Source: Gordonia zhenghanii (GTDB taxonomy: Bacteria > Actinomycetota > Actinomycetes > Mycobacteriales > Mycobacteriaceae). Taken from it: a stretch of DNA of 64,000 nt. The stretch covers positions 1 to 64,000 of the forward strand of contig NZ_JAKKOQ010000020.1 of NCBI RefSeq assembly GCF_021738965.1. Reading direction: 5' to 3'. Below, in pieces: positions 33,613 through 42,583 of this stretch; position 1 is the stretch's first letter; every line of letters begins with the position of its first letter. A program made the translations under genes and the position numbers. The notes under the pieces were generated by a model. It was not told the DNA's origin and did not search any database. It was given only the letters and a program-made list of their open reading frames with translations.

Positions 33613-33735
33613 CTCCGGCTACGCGGGGTCCCGGTGGCTTATGCGCGGGCGTAGCAAGATGGGCAGGCGGTATGAAGGGGCGGTCAACGGTCAGCTCGTA
33701 CGAGACCTAGCGGTGGCCTCGCGGCTTCATCGAAG

Positions 33736-34125
33736 TTAGACCGGCTGTGAATACTCGGTGCCAGCCTGCTCGCGACTGCCGTGCTTTTCGGCCCCGATAG
33801 GCCGATCGCTCTCGACTTCGTACGCGCCGATAGGAAAGCTGGTTCCGTCGGGAAGGCGCGCGGCAATGACGAGATCGAGGCCGAGGGCTTCAACGTACCG
33901 TTGCACAGTTTCGACTTTCGCAGCACTCAGCCGCCCGCGCTCGAGGTTCGAGATTCGGGCTTGCTTGACCCCGATTCGGTCCGCGAGATCTGTCTGCGTC
34001 TCCCCAAGAGATTCACGGATCTCACGCAACCGGTAGTTGCGCTCCGTGGCTGCCATCTCGGCCTTAATCCGCTCGACGCGCTCTCGGTTGTGCGGACGGC
34101 TAGCCCGCAGTTCGTTCAGGTTCAT
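33736..34125 (-). CDS. XRE-family antitoxin, HigA-like
   Basis: A 129-residue protein with an XRE helix-turn-helix (YRLREIRESLGETQTDLADR, then IGVKQARISNLERGRL) and a conserved antitoxin tail (VETVQRYVEALGLDLVIAAR). Its ATG overlaps the stop of the upstream toxin gene by four bases, and the order toxin then antitoxin is the HigBA arrangement. It should neutralise the toxin and repress the operon promoter, which would lie upstream of 34562. Confidence 0.85.
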   Translation of the reverse strand: MNLNELRASRPHNRERVERIKAEMAATERNYRLREIRESLGETQTDLADRIGVKQARISNLERGRLSAAKVETVQRYVEALGLDLVIAARLPDGTSFPIGAYEVESDRPIGAEKHGSREQAGTEYSQPV

Positions 34126-34547
34126 CGTCGCCTCCCCTGCTTCCCTTTTCTCGCGGCAGTCTTCTTCGCCGCCTTGGCCTCTGCGTTCTGTCGCCGCAGT
34201 CCATCTTGATGATCTGTGAGTAGGTCATCAGCGATGGGAGTGTTTTTCGAGTACCACTTCTTCCAGTTTCCGGCTTTGTCGCCCGCGACCAAAATGACCG
34301 CCTTCGAATCGAGATCGAACGCGAAAAGTAGCCGTAGTGCGCTTCGACCCGAATCGCCCTGGGGTCGTAGTTCCTTCATGTTCGCGTGAGCAGAACCCTC
34401 CACGGTGTCCACGAACGGCCGACCCAGCGTCGGCCCTCGCTCTGCCAGATACTCCAACGCGGCCAGCACCCGCTCGAATTCATCGTCTTCTAGACTTCCG
34501 AGCCAGCCGTCGATGAGATCGGTACTTACCTCCCATGCCCGAGACAC
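34122..34547 (-). CDS. HigB/Gp49-family toxin
   Basis: A 141-residue RelE-superfamily toxin of the phage-derived Gp49-like group: SRAWEVSTDLIDGWLGSLED, LEYLAERGPTLGRPFVDTVE, HANMKELRP and LRLLFAFDLDSKAVILVAGD, then GNWKKWYSKNTPIADDLL. Members cut mRNA on the ribosome. The GTG at 34547 (SRAWEV) fits the family start; a GTG at 34562 would add five residues. The frame is open further upstream, but that is low-complexity shadow. Next to it, ACTTACAAGTGATATTATC could hold the promoter or operator. The pair looks intact. Confidence 0.85.
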   Translation of the reverse strand: MSRAWEVSTDLIDGWLGSLEDDEFERVLAALEYLAERGPTLGRPFVDTVEGSAHANMKELRPQGDSGRSALRLLFAFDLDSKAVILVAGDKAGNWKKWYSKNTPIADDLLTDHQDGLRRQNAEAKAAKKTAARKGKQGRRR

Positions 34548-34755
34548 ACGCGATAATATCACTTGTAAGTTATGTTTGCTACTGGCTTGAGCCTGATTGT
34601 CCTCCAAGCTGCATCGACCACACGAGGAACCGGTGTGCTGATGCCCGGTCAAGGACGCGCTTGTTCCCATCCTCCGCGAGGTCATGCTCTTGAAGCTGCA
34701 CCGCGATGTATAGCGAGCGCAGTTCTGAGACGGCAGGAGAGACGATAGGCGGCCG

Positions 34756-35584
34756 CTATTCCGGGCGGGGAACAACAGTGGCCGACTTCGCCTCTCCTGC
34801 CGTCGGTGAGTGGTCTCCTCCGGGGCACCCGAACCTCGGGGGTCCGGCAGAGGAAACCGCTGGTCTTGTCTCGGTGTGGAGGTCAGCCTTGTCGGCGTGC
34901 CAGTAGCTTCCGTCGTACTCGATCGCGACCTGGCGGCCATCGATGCTGACCATAAGGTCGACTGTCCAGGATGAGGCTCGGGCGAAGGCGTCGCTGCGTA
35001 CGCGACGTCCGGAGAATGCCTCTCCGAGCACGACGCGGCATGCGTCGAGATGCATCAGCTCGACGTGAGACTGCCGGTGACCTGACACTCCGGGCACGTC
35101 GATCCAGACACCCGTGAGACCGGAGTAGCCGACCAGCGATGCGTCGGATTTCCAGGGCAGATCCACTCGACGTGCCGACCGTCGTTCGGCCGGATGTGCC
35201 AGGGCGAGAGCTCGTTGTGTGGGTTCCGCTCGGCGGCAACCTCGGGATAGTGGTAGCCGAGGCTGTCCAAGACGGTGTCGCACTCAGGACAGCGCCGACG
35301 GGTGTGCTTGTCGCGCTCGCGCGGTGTCTGCTGCCACTCTTGGCCGCCAGTTCGGGTCGAACCACCAGGCCATGCGGCGCGACTCAGGGCTGGCCTGCGC
35401 CGCGGTCCAGCCCCGTTACGAGTCGGGTGCCATTGAGCGGCGATCTCGGTATTGAGCCTGGAGACGTCTACCTCGGCGGCGGCCTTGCGTGTGGCGTTGG
35501 CGCGACAGGTGGGCAGCCGCGCTCGAGCCAGCTGATCGGTGAGATCTTCGGGTGATGACCTTTTTCGCAGCGGAAGTTGTACAT
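34756..35584 (-). pseudogene. Zinc-ribbon protein with VSR-like endonuclease tail, frameshifted
   Basis: Three frames read in order reconstruct one protein. From 35584: MYNFRCEKGHHPKISPISWL, ERGCP. After a shift inside this zinc knuckle (near 35505): CRANATRKAAAEVDVSRLNT, EIAAQWHPTRNG, CPECDTVLDSLGYHYPEVAA, HNELSPWHIRPNDGRHVEWI and STCPECQ, with a stop at 35055. After another shift: LMHLDACRVVLGEAFSGRR, SWTVDLMVSIDGRQVAIEYD and GSYWHADK. The repeated 'CPxC ... NPxNxLSP' units are the probable zinc-ribbon domain (DUF4379-like), and the YDGSYWHxDK end recalls VSR/restriction-like nucleases. At least two frameshifts make it inactive. Confidence 0.65.
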
Positions 35585-35797
35585 GCCGCGGGCTGGTAGC
35601 CGCCTGGGTAGCTGGGATTGCGGGCCTGGGATTCCGCTGACGGACTCATTGGGCGGCGCTTCGTCCGCCGTACCGTATCGCAAATGGGTGATATCGCAAC
35701 ATTGTTGCGGACTCGATTAACGTTGCGCGACAACCTATACGAATTGATCAGCGATCGGGGTACCCGATGAATTATCGATCGTTGACGCGACAACTCT

Positions 35798-36268
35798 TTA
35801 CCAGATTGTTTTCCTCAGAAAATACGGTTCTGGAATCGAATCATTTTTATAGTAATGGTAGAAGATGTCAGCGGCTTCTTCGGCATTGAACACTTCATCT
35901 GAGAAAATGAGGGTAGTATTGTCTGCCCGGCGTACCTCCACGCTAGGAGAACCGGACTTATCTCTAGAATCTGCAGGTAGGCGACCCACCGTGTAAAGGC
36001 AGGCAGACTCGCCATGGCCGGAACGGACCTCGACCGTCATCGCCTCAGAACTACCGGCAGCCTGAACAAAGTTCTCCCGACTGTGGTCCAACTCCTCCTG
36101 AGAAAGGTCACCGTTCCACCCCGGTCGTATCAGCTGGAACATAACCCCCATATAGCGATTCTCGCCATCCATCACTTGTAACGGAGTTAGAAAACTATAG
36201 AGATCCTCATTGGGGCCCACCCAAGAAGCGTATTTGCCATTATCGATGATATGTGTGGGAACTGCCAT
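35798..36268 (-). CDS. Probable immunity protein for the adjacent polymorphic toxin
   Basis: A 156-residue protein with no family I can name. It is acidic and soluble, with no signal peptide (MAVPTHIIDNGKYASWVGPN, GVMFQLIRPGWNGDLSQEEL, AEEAADIFYHYYKND). It begins nine bases after the stop of the toxin gene on the same strand, which is where immunity genes of polymorphic toxins sit, and its GC content is lower than that of surrounding genes. I infer that it binds and blocks the toxin's C-terminal nuclease inside the producing cell. Confidence 0.6.
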   Translation of the reverse strand: MAVPTHIIDNGKYASWVGPNEDLYSFLTPLQVMDGENRYMGVMFQLIRPGWNGDLSQEELDHSRENFVQAAGSSEAMTVEVRSGHGESACLYTVGRLPADSRDKSGSPSVEVRRADNTTLIFSDEVFNAEEAADIFYHYYKNDSIPEPYFLRKTIW

Positions 36269-36277
36269 GGGATACTC

Positions 36278-38812
36278 TCACTTACCTTCTGATTTTACTG
36301 CCGGAACATCGACATCCCGGACTCTTACTACGTCTACTTCCCTTCCATCTGACAATTTTACCTTAGCTGGATTTTCTGGGGATACGGCGTCGTCGAATGC
36401 CCGTTGGTTGGCGCTCTTTGTTCCGTTTCCGCTTTTTATTTCAACTCCAGTGTAGGTGCCATCCCTGTTAGGGATGAGTCCGTCGTAGTATCGTCCGTGG
36501 TTGACGCCGGGGACTGTTGCGCGCTTTTGGTCTCGGATGAGTCCTGGGTTTTCAACCTGCAGTTCATCGAGTCCTTGTTGCTCGGCTGCTTTTCCGTTTT
36601 GTGCGCCGTTCGGTCCGGCGAACTGTCCCAGCTCGTTGCGGCCATCCCCGCGGTCGTCTGAGCTGGTGTTGTCGATTGCCGTCGATATTGCGGCGCCGGC
36701 AGCCCAGATTAGGAGTCCTCCGCCGAGGATCCAGGGGGTTGCTGGTCCTGTGCCTATACTGCGGGTTGACAGTCCGCTGCCTGTGGCTACGAGTACTCCT
36801 GCGAGTTCTGCTGCTGCGCCAGGATCGGTGGGTTCGGTGTCATCGGGCGAGTTCTCGAGGGATCGGACGTGCTCGCCGATCGTCTCGCGAAGTCGGAGGG
36901 ATTCCTCAGGTGTTGGATCGGATAGGGTGGCTATCTCCTCGGGTCTGAGGTCTTGCGTCCACTCGGGATGCGATCCGTCCCCGTATTTGATAACACCGAA
37001 CTCTTGGCCGAGTTCTTCCCAGGTGACGAGCGTGTAGATCAGCTTTCCCTGGGTGTCTCGCACTTCAAGGTATTCCAGAGTCCTGTTCCCAAGTTCGGGC
37101 AGGGTCTCGGTGTATCGGGTTTCGCTGGAACCGTCCTTCATTGTTGTGATGACTGACGGGGTGTTGGCCGGGCTCGTGCCCTGTTCGACTCGGTCGATCG
37201 ACAGTGACTTGTTAAGCGTGGTCGATTCCAGGGTTTGCCCGTTCTCGATATTGACGTGGAGGGTGTCGTAGACGAGTCCTCCGTCAGCGGTGCGCGTGAC
37301 CGTTGCGGTCCCACCGTTTTGTAGGGCAAGCGCTTCGCCAGGCTCAGGCATGTCGACCGTCAGATTGGTGATGTCCTGCGCAGTGAGGCCATCGGCACTG
37401 GTGGTTGGAACGAAGACCGTCTGCCCGTCCGGGCGTGTCTCGACCCGACTGTTCGGAACCAACGTCGTGAGCATCCCCTGCTGCTCAGCAGTTAAGGGCG
37501 TTTCGGTGACGACGGGATCGCCGTATCGCGGGGTAACCGCATAGATGTTGCTTCCGGTGACCGAGCCGTCGGGGTTGGTGTTCCAGCCTTGTTCGTGGCT
37601 CCACGTGTTGCCTGATGAGGTGATCGTGGGATTGCCGGGCGATGGTGGGTCGGCCAGGACGTCAGGGATATCTTGTGCGGTGACTCCACCGCCAGGCGGT
37701 ATGTCCGCTGGTGGAGCATCTTGGGTATTCGCGGTGTCGAGGTTCGGGGTAATCCCTGGCATCAAATCCAGAGTGTCTTGATCGACCCACACCCGTTCAC
37801 CCTCTCCGTTGTAAACCCACGGGTCGGCCAGGATCGGGAATATCGCGTTGTCGGCCGGTTCGAGATGCTGGATGAGGTCACCGTTCTCATCGACCGTGTA
37901 CCAGGTCTTTTGTGGCCGTCCGGCGGCATCGAAGGCCCACGGACGCGCGACCTGACGGATCGCGTTGCCGTCCTTGTCATAGATGATCGCGGACCCGTCG
38001 GGGTTGACCTTGGTGTGCCCGCCGGGTGGGACGTTCATCGCGAACCTATAGGTGGTGGGCGAGGATTCGTCGTGCATCAACACCATCCGCGACGGACCGA
38101 CCGTCGCTCGGGTGGATCCACCACGCTTGAGCAGTGATCGTCCGCGTGGGCTGGCCGCAGCGACGGCCGCAGCCCCGGCGATAACCCATATCGGTAGCGG
38201 GATCGTCGGCTCATCGTCCGTCGACGGACTTAGAAGCGCTTCATCGCTCGATCCGGAGTGAGGCTCACCGACCGGCACATCCGCCGGGGCCGTCGTGTGG
38301 CCGGGCGACCCGGCATCTCGCTGGCCGGACTGGCCGGGCTCCTCACGCTGTCCGGGAGCCGGGGTAACCGTGATCGTGCCGGGTGCCTGTCTGGTCGGTA
38401 CTCCAGGTGGCTGCCTGTTCGCGGGTGCTTGTGTGTTTCCTGGCGGGCGGGGTGCTGGGGTGGTTCCGCCGATGATGGGTGTGCCGTTACCCTGCCCCGG
38501 TCCCGGTCCAGCATCGCCGCCGATGACTGGGCCGTTCCCTGACGGGGCTCCCGGAGCATTCGGGGTGTTCGGCTGGGTCGGCATCGTCGGCGGCGGCGTG
38601 TACGTGGGCACGCTAATGCATGGCCAGCTCGGCCCGTACTGGGCGCGCATCTGATCACACAACGCATCCGCGCCAGCATCACCAGCACCGCCGGTGAACC
38701 CGGCAGTAAGGATCGCACCAGTGAAGCCGAGTGTTCCGATACCGGCAGCGAGCGCTGCCCCACGACGTCTCGCCCCGCTAGGCATGCGAGCGGTCTTGTT
38801 CGTGCTGCTCAT
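36278..38812 (-). CDS. Polymorphic toxin with C-terminal PD-(D/E)XK-like nuclease domain
   Basis: An 844-residue protein. A long hydrophobic N-terminus (RRRGAALAAGIGTLGFTGAI) suggests export or anchoring. It is followed by a Pro/Gly-rich linker, a second hydrophobic segment (LPIWVIAGAAAVAAAS), repeated 'PDG/NGD' strands typical of carrier regions (YDKDGNAIRQVARPWAFDAA, IFPILADPW), and a third hydrophobic region before the tail. The last 110 residues after NELGQFAGPNGAQNG form a nuclease-like module: RYYDGLIPNRDGTYTGVEIK with the motif D...ExK, then SGNGTKSANQRAFDDAV. This fits Tox-REase-type effectors. The gene overlaps the upstream membrane-protein gene (ATGA) and precedes the likely immunity gene. 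Confidence 0.75.
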   Translation of the reverse strand: MSSTNKTARMPSGARRRGAALAAGIGTLGFTGAILTAGFTGGAGDAGADALCDQMRAQYGPSWPCISVPTYTPPPTMPTQPNTPNAPGAPSGNGPVIGGDAGPGPGQGNGTPIIGGTTPAPRPPGNTQAPANRQPPGVPTRQAPGTITVTPAPGQREEPGQSGQRDAGSPGHTTAPADVPVGEPHSGSSDEALLSPSTDDEPTIPLPIWVIAGAAAVAAASPRGRSLLKRGGSTRATVGPSRMVLMHDESSPTTYRFAMNVPPGGHTKVNPDGSAIIYDKDGNAIRQVARPWAFDAAGRPQKTWYTVDENGDLIQHLEPADNAIFPILADPWVYNGEGERVWVDQDTLDLMPGITPNLDTANTQDAPPADIPPGGGVTAQDIPDVLADPPSPGNPTITSSGNTWSHEQGWNTNPDGSVTGSNIYAVTPRYGDPVVTETPLTAEQQGMLTTLVPNSRVETRPDGQTVFVPTTSADGLTAQDITNLTVDMPEPGEALALQNGGTATVTRTADGGLVYDTLHVNIENGQTLESTTLNKSLSIDRVEQGTSPANTPSVITTMKDGSSETRYTETLPELGNRTLEYLEVRDTQGKLIYTLVTWEELGQEFGVIKYGDGSHPEWTQDLRPEEIATLSDPTPEESLRLRETIGEHVRSLENSPDDTEPTDPGAAAELAGVLVATGSGLSTRSIGTGPATPWILGGGLLIWAAGAAISTAIDNTSSDDRGDGRNELGQFAGPNGAQNGKAAEQQGLDELQVENPGLIRDQKRATVPGVNHGRYYDGLIPNRDGTYTGVEIKSGNGTKSANQRAFDDAVSPENPAKVKLSDGREVDVVRVRDVDVPAVKSEGK

Positions 38813-39186
38813 GACTGGCCCTTGCCGCGCACAGCGCTCCAGATGGCGTCGATACCGGTCCAGAACCAGCGGCCACCGATCGACATCACCATAAAGAACG
38901 CGAGGAAGACCAGGACGGTTCCGTGCTCATCGCCCCACCGGGCCAGGTTCGGCAGATTCCATGCAGCGACCACCAGAATCGTGCACCCGGCAATGAACGC
39001 CAGCATCGTCCACACCGACACCGACCGATCCACACCTGGCGATTGCTGATCGGTACTACCGGGCGGAGGGGGCGTTGGACTGGTTACCGGAGGCGTAGCG
39101 CCACCGGTCTGTTGGTCTTGAGCTTGGCGTGAATGCTTGGGCCCATAAGGTGTGGTCAATGGTTGCCTGCTGGTGTTGGTGGTCAT
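38809..39186 (-). CDS. Membrane protein linked to the polymorphic toxin
   Basis: A 125-residue protein with a Pro/Thr-rich, unstructured N-terminal half (PPVTSPTPPPPGSTDQQ) and two transmembrane helices: SVWTMLAFIAGCTILVVAAW and GTVLVFLAFFMVMSIGGRWF. Its stop overlaps the toxin start by four bases, so the two are made together. No family is recognised. It may help anchor, export or protect against the toxin; that is inference from the coupling. Confidence 0.65.
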   Translation of the reverse strand: MTTNTSRQPLTTPYGPKHSRQAQDQQTGGATPPVTSPTPPPPGSTDQQSPGVDRSVSVWTMLAFIAGCTILVVAAWNLPNLARWGDEHGTVLVFLAFFMVMSIGGRWFWTGIDAIWSAVRGKGQS

Positions 39187-39299
39187 TTCACGTCCCCCGG
39201 AGTGTGTGGCTGGTGCCGAGCGGTCAGATGTTTCCGATTGAGTGGGTTAGCGGGCGCGGGCACGGGCTCGGTAGACGCGCACACCTGGCTAAGGCAGGG

Positions 39300-39941
39300 T
39301 TAGAGCAGGTGGGGTGTGCCGTACAGGTTGAACGTGTTGTCGTTGGCCTTGCTGGTCATCGCCACCCGCACATAAGCCCGCACGGCAGGGCGTGCACCGA
39401 CGCATCCGGCGATCTCCACGCGGACTCCGTCCAATCGGACACCGGCCGACGGGCCTTGCAAGGGCTTCTGCCCGAACGGGACATCCACCGACACACCGTT
39501 CTTCAACGTGGTGGAAATATTGGGCATCACCTGCGCACCCAACACCACAGCGGGCGGATACGAGATCGACATCTGCGCCGTCGGACCGCCGGTGACTCCG
39601 ACGTTGACCCCGTCCATCTGCCACTGGCACGAGACCTGAAAGCCGGTCGAGACGACCGCGGCGTCGACGGGGACGGTTCCGGTACCGGACAGTGCTGCGG
39701 CTCCGCGCAACGATAGGAACGCTTCGTACGAACCGTGACCACGACTCAGAGCGGGCACGCTGCGGATCTTCTCGCCGGACTTGGACAGTGTCACCGTCCA
39801 GCCGTCATCAGAATGGCGCGTCACCGATTTGTCAGCGAACGACCGCGTCGGACCAGCCGACGCATCACCCGCCGCACCGAACCCAGCAACACTGATAAAT
39901 GCGATTACGGCCGCGCACATGATGCCGATTGACTTGTTCAC
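39300..39941 (-). CDS. MspA-family porin
   Basis: A 213-residue exported protein. The signal peptide is NKSIGIMCAAVIAFISVAGF with a DASA cleavage-like site. The mature part follows MspA closely in pattern: RSFADKSVTRHSDDGWTVTL, SVPALSRGHGSYEAFLSLRG, AALSGTGTVPVDAAVVSTGF, QVSCQWQMDGVNVGV and a C-terminal IAGCVGARPAVRAYVRVAMT. MspA porins form octameric channels in the mycolic-acid outer membrane, which supports a mycolate-producing host. The GTG at 39941 is used as start. The central loop region differs from mycobacterial MspA, so pore size and charge may differ. Confidence 0.8.
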   Translation of the reverse strand: MNKSIGIMCAAVIAFISVAGFGAAGDASAGPTRSFADKSVTRHSDDGWTVTLSKSGEKIRSVPALSRGHGSYEAFLSLRGAAALSGTGTVPVDAAVVSTGFQVSCQWQMDGVNVGVTGGPTAQMSISYPPAVVLGAQVMPNISTTLKNGVSVDVPFGQKPLQGPSAGVRLDGVRVEIAGCVGARPAVRAYVRVAMTSKANDNTFNLYGTPHLL

Positions 39942-39953
39942 GATTTCCCCCAC

Positions 39954-40265
39954 ATTTCAGACGGCAACCACACCAGGAAACATGCCCGCGGCCCCGGCCG
40001 GTCCTGCATCCAGAGCTCGTATATCTACGAGACCGGATCCCGCCGGAGAACCCGGACGATTCCCCCCGAATCGCCCCAACAGATGAGACAGACGCTACAG
40101 CCGGTAACAGGAACAGGCAACTGCCGGGCAAATAGTATGGCGCATGTCACATCTGGTGGTGACCTGGTTCCGGTGCTGGTGCTCGTGGGCGAGGGGCGTG
40201 TGTTGACGAGTGGTATGCGTGCATCGGTCTCGTCGTTCGCGGTGCGGGGTGGGCGTGGACGTGCA
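39954..40265. other. Gene-free stretch upstream of the MspA gene
   Basis: About 310 bases with no credible gene on either strand. The part next to 39941 presumably holds the promoter of the porin gene. Otherwise I see nothing recognisable. Confidence 0.5.
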
Positions 40266-40300
40266 AGTGCCCCGCATCTCGATGTGAGGTGCGGGGCACT
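40266..40300 (-). terminator. Hairpin terminator after the small secreted protein gene
   Basis: Perfect 11-base stem AGTGCCCCGCA (40266-40276) and TGCGGGGCACT (40290-40300) with a 13-base loop, 37 bases beyond the stop of the minus-strand gene at 40338. Confidence 0.7.
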
Positions 40301-40337
40301 GTGGTTGAAACGATTCGAGTGAACCGTCTGGTGCTGG

Positions 40338-40748
40338 CTACGGCCAGTACTGGGCGATGCTGATCGGCTTGTCTGGTCGGCTGGTGTGGATGCCGATTCC
40401 GGCGCGCCCGCCCCGGTGTGATGCCGCCTCGTTGACCAGTCGTTGCGGGGTCGTGTAAATCATCTTCTTACCCCTGCCGGGAACCGTGACTGGCTGGTAC
40501 ACCGAGTCGGGATTGACCGAGACCATGCTGTGCTGGCGGACGGCGGGCTGGTTCAGGAAGTTGGCCAGTCCCATGCGGGCGGCTTGTTTGGTCTCACTGA
40601 CGGTGAGCCAGACCATGACGTGGCTTCTACTCTGGACTATCTGAACTGCATTGGCTTCTCCCGCAGTCGAGATAGTAGCGGTAGCCCCGAGTGTTCCGAT
40701 GGCTGCCGCAGTACACACTCCGGCGATGACTTTCTTGACTGACCCCAC
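40338..40748 (-). CDS. Small secreted protein of unknown function
   Basis: A 136-residue protein with a signal peptide (VKKVIAGVCTAAAIGTLGAT, then AGEANA). The mature part (VQIVQSRSHVMVWLTVSETK, NFLNQPAVRQHSMVSVNPDS) has no recognised domain. It starts at the GTG at 40748, with AAGGGGG upstream; the longer frame from 40829 is rejected because it would bury the signal peptide. It has its own terminator. Many such short exported proteins occur next to polymorphic-toxin loci, but no role can be given. Confidence 0.65.
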   Translation of the reverse strand: MGSVKKVIAGVCTAAAIGTLGATATISTAGEANAVQIVQSRSHVMVWLTVSETKQAARMGLANFLNQPAVRQHSMVSVNPDSVYQPVTVPGRGKKMIYTTPQRLVNEAASHRGGRAGIGIHTSRPDKPISIAQYWP

Positions 40749-41002
40749 GATCGGCCCCCTTCTAGTTATGCAGTGCGTACCCGCCGGCCCCCAATGAACC
40801 GACACAGCCACGACTGGTGGGGCAAACATACAACAGGATCCAGCAAACGCATAGAACAGTTAAATCCGACAGAGGACCCTCGCGGTGATCACCGCACTGA
40901 CGTACGCGGCCATCACCGTCGACCGACGGTCGAGGCACCACCGCCCCTGATCTACCCAAAACACCCACCCCCGACCCGTCGAACCCACCCGTACACCCGA
41001 AG

Positions 41003-41578
41003 ATGCCCAACGAGGAACCCCCATTCGGCGTCCCACAGACCCCACACGGCCCCGGCCGCAGTGAAGGAGACGACGCACCACCCGAAGCCGACGACATCCT
41101 CCGCGACCTCATCGACCGAATCATCGTATCGATAGCACCAAACGAAGAGGGCGACGACCAGGGAGACGACGGCAACAGCAACCCCGACTATCCAGAAAAG
41201 CTGCCAACAGGCGAAGTTCCTATCCCCGGCCCCGACGACCCGCGATACTATCTCGTACAGATGCTCGCGATATACCGTCGAATATACTGGGAATCGACGG
41301 GTCACAGCCCAATTGGAAAAGTCCTCCATCACGCCATCGAACAAGCCGTATTCGACTACTTTCCTGAGATATTCGACAGCAATATTCGAGACTCCCCGGG
41401 GAATCTTCGTGCATTCCGGATGAGGGACAATCCAAGGATTCATCTTTCCTTGTTTCGGCAAGCCTGGGACTACATATATAAGAGACTTGGTATTACACCC
41501 GGGAAAGACGGTGGATCTATTCCAGCTGAGCGTCTCCCTGAAGTGATTCGGGGGATCGAATCGGGGTGCTATTATTAG
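41003..41578 (+). CDS. Possible toxin-domain fragment
   Basis: A 191-residue frame with an acidic, Pro-rich start (MPNEEPPFGVPQTPHGPGRS) followed by a compact domain: RYYLVQMLAIYRRIYWESTG, IGKVLHHAIEQAVFDYFPEI and HLSLFRQAWDYIYKRLGITP. The end resembles the 'HLSxxRxxWDxxYK' tail seen in some polymorphic-toxin nuclease domains, but I see no complete HNH or AHH motif. No signal peptide or carrier is present, so it may be an orphan toxin tail left by recombination. The broken immunity-like gene downstream supports this. Confidence 0.45.
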   Translation: MPNEEPPFGVPQTPHGPGRSEGDDAPPEADDILRDLIDRIIVSIAPNEEGDDQGDDGNSNPDYPEKLPTGEVPIPGPDDPRYYLVQMLAIYRRIYWESTGHSPIGKVLHHAIEQAVFDYFPEIFDSNIRDSPGNLRAFRMRDNPRIHLSLFRQAWDYIYKRLGITPGKDGGSIPAERLPEVIRGIESGCYY

Positions 41579-41781
41579 ACATCCTCGCTGGGGAGTGGAT
41601 GGTGCCTCCTCCGCCTATGTCAGGAAGTAGCCTCGGTGATGATATTCTTAGGTCACTAGGAGTTCCTGAATCGACTATTGAACAGATTGCACAAGGTGTC
41701 GCCCCAGAAGATATTCTGGAATTTCTGAAATCCATAATCGACAGTTGGATGAGCGAAGTACAGGCTATTCAGTATCTATAG
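41566..41781 (+). CDS. Small acidic hypothetical protein
   Basis: A 71-residue frame overlapping the end of the previous one by 13 bases: GTG start, LLLDILAGEWMVPPPPMSGS, then ILRSLGVPESTIEQIAQGVA and PEDILEFLKSIIDSW. The helical part looks like a real protein, but no family is recognised. It could also be the frameshifted continuation of the upstream frame. Confidence 0.4.
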   Translation: MLLLDILAGEWMVPPPPMSGSSLGDDILRSLGVPESTIEQIAQGVAPEDILEFLKSIIDSWMSEVQAIQYL

Positions 41782-41807
41782 TCCACAGAACTATAGAAGG
41801 ATATGAA

Positions 41808-42256
41808 GTGACTTTCTATAGATTAGCCTACGCCGCAAATACTCATGTCGAATATTTAGACGGGCCAGGGATCGTCGATGGTTCTATTACTGAATTCTAG
41901 CTCGATTACACGCCTCACCGGGAGGTAATCGGGAGGCACGGAATATATGCGCTCACTGAACCGCTTGCAGAGTCAGTCGTTGAGCACGGATTTTCTGGCT
42001 GCCGTTTCGAGGGGCAGTTTCGCCAATTTCGAGCTACGCTGATCCCGAGATGGAAATAGTCCTTCCCGAACTACGTCGAATCGTAGTAGAAGGTCTGTTC
42101 ATGGAGGACGATTTTGCGGAAAAGAACGGTGATCTAATTGCTTCTCAGAGAGTGTACGACCTGATGGTCGACCGGGACCCTGAGATTGCGATATATTCAC
42201 GTCAATTGAGAGAGGATGGGACGCCCGTCGTTAGGCCAGGTTGGAGCGTTATCTGA
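41808..42256 (+). pseudogene. Immunity-like protein gene broken by a stop and a frameshift
   Basis: From the GTG at 41808 the frame reads TFYRLAYAANTHVEYLDGPG, stops at TAG 41898-41900, and continues in the same frame: REVIGRHGIYALTEPLAESV, EHGFSGCRFEGQFRQFRATL, to another stop at 42057. A shift near 42050 leads to EIVLPELRRIVVEGLFMEDD, FAEKNGDLIASQRVYDLMVD and the end at 42256. The pieces together make a soluble protein of about 150 residues, the size and pattern of DUF-type immunity proteins. It sits downstream of the possible toxin tail. GC content is low for this genome. Confidence 0.5.
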
Positions 42257-42583
42257 AAGGCAAAAGGACTCAGAGGCCCACGCCCTGCCCCGCAGGGAAT
42301 GTGAACTGACAAATAGCCCGGAAACTCAGGGGGTAGCCGGAAACCGCCCAGTTCTACTGACATCCACCCCGGAAAACACCCCATTTACTGCCGAATCCAC
42401 TGACATGTAGGTTCCGCTGGGGCTTGGCAGTATCCAAACGCTCTACCAGTGGTTTTCCAACCCGTGGCAGTGACAGACTCCGGCGAATCGTGGCAGTAAT
42501 TCGAATGCCATATCGAATTCCATTAGCCCTTAGAATATCCCCGACCGACCAAAACGACCACAAAGTTAACGTCACTGTGACGG
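42257..42583. other. Gene-free stretch
   Basis: About 330 bases. A minus-strand frame reads VGKPLVERLDTAKPQRNLHV and similar, but it lacks a start with a ribosome site and I recognise no family. Probably decayed DNA. Confidence 0.45.
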
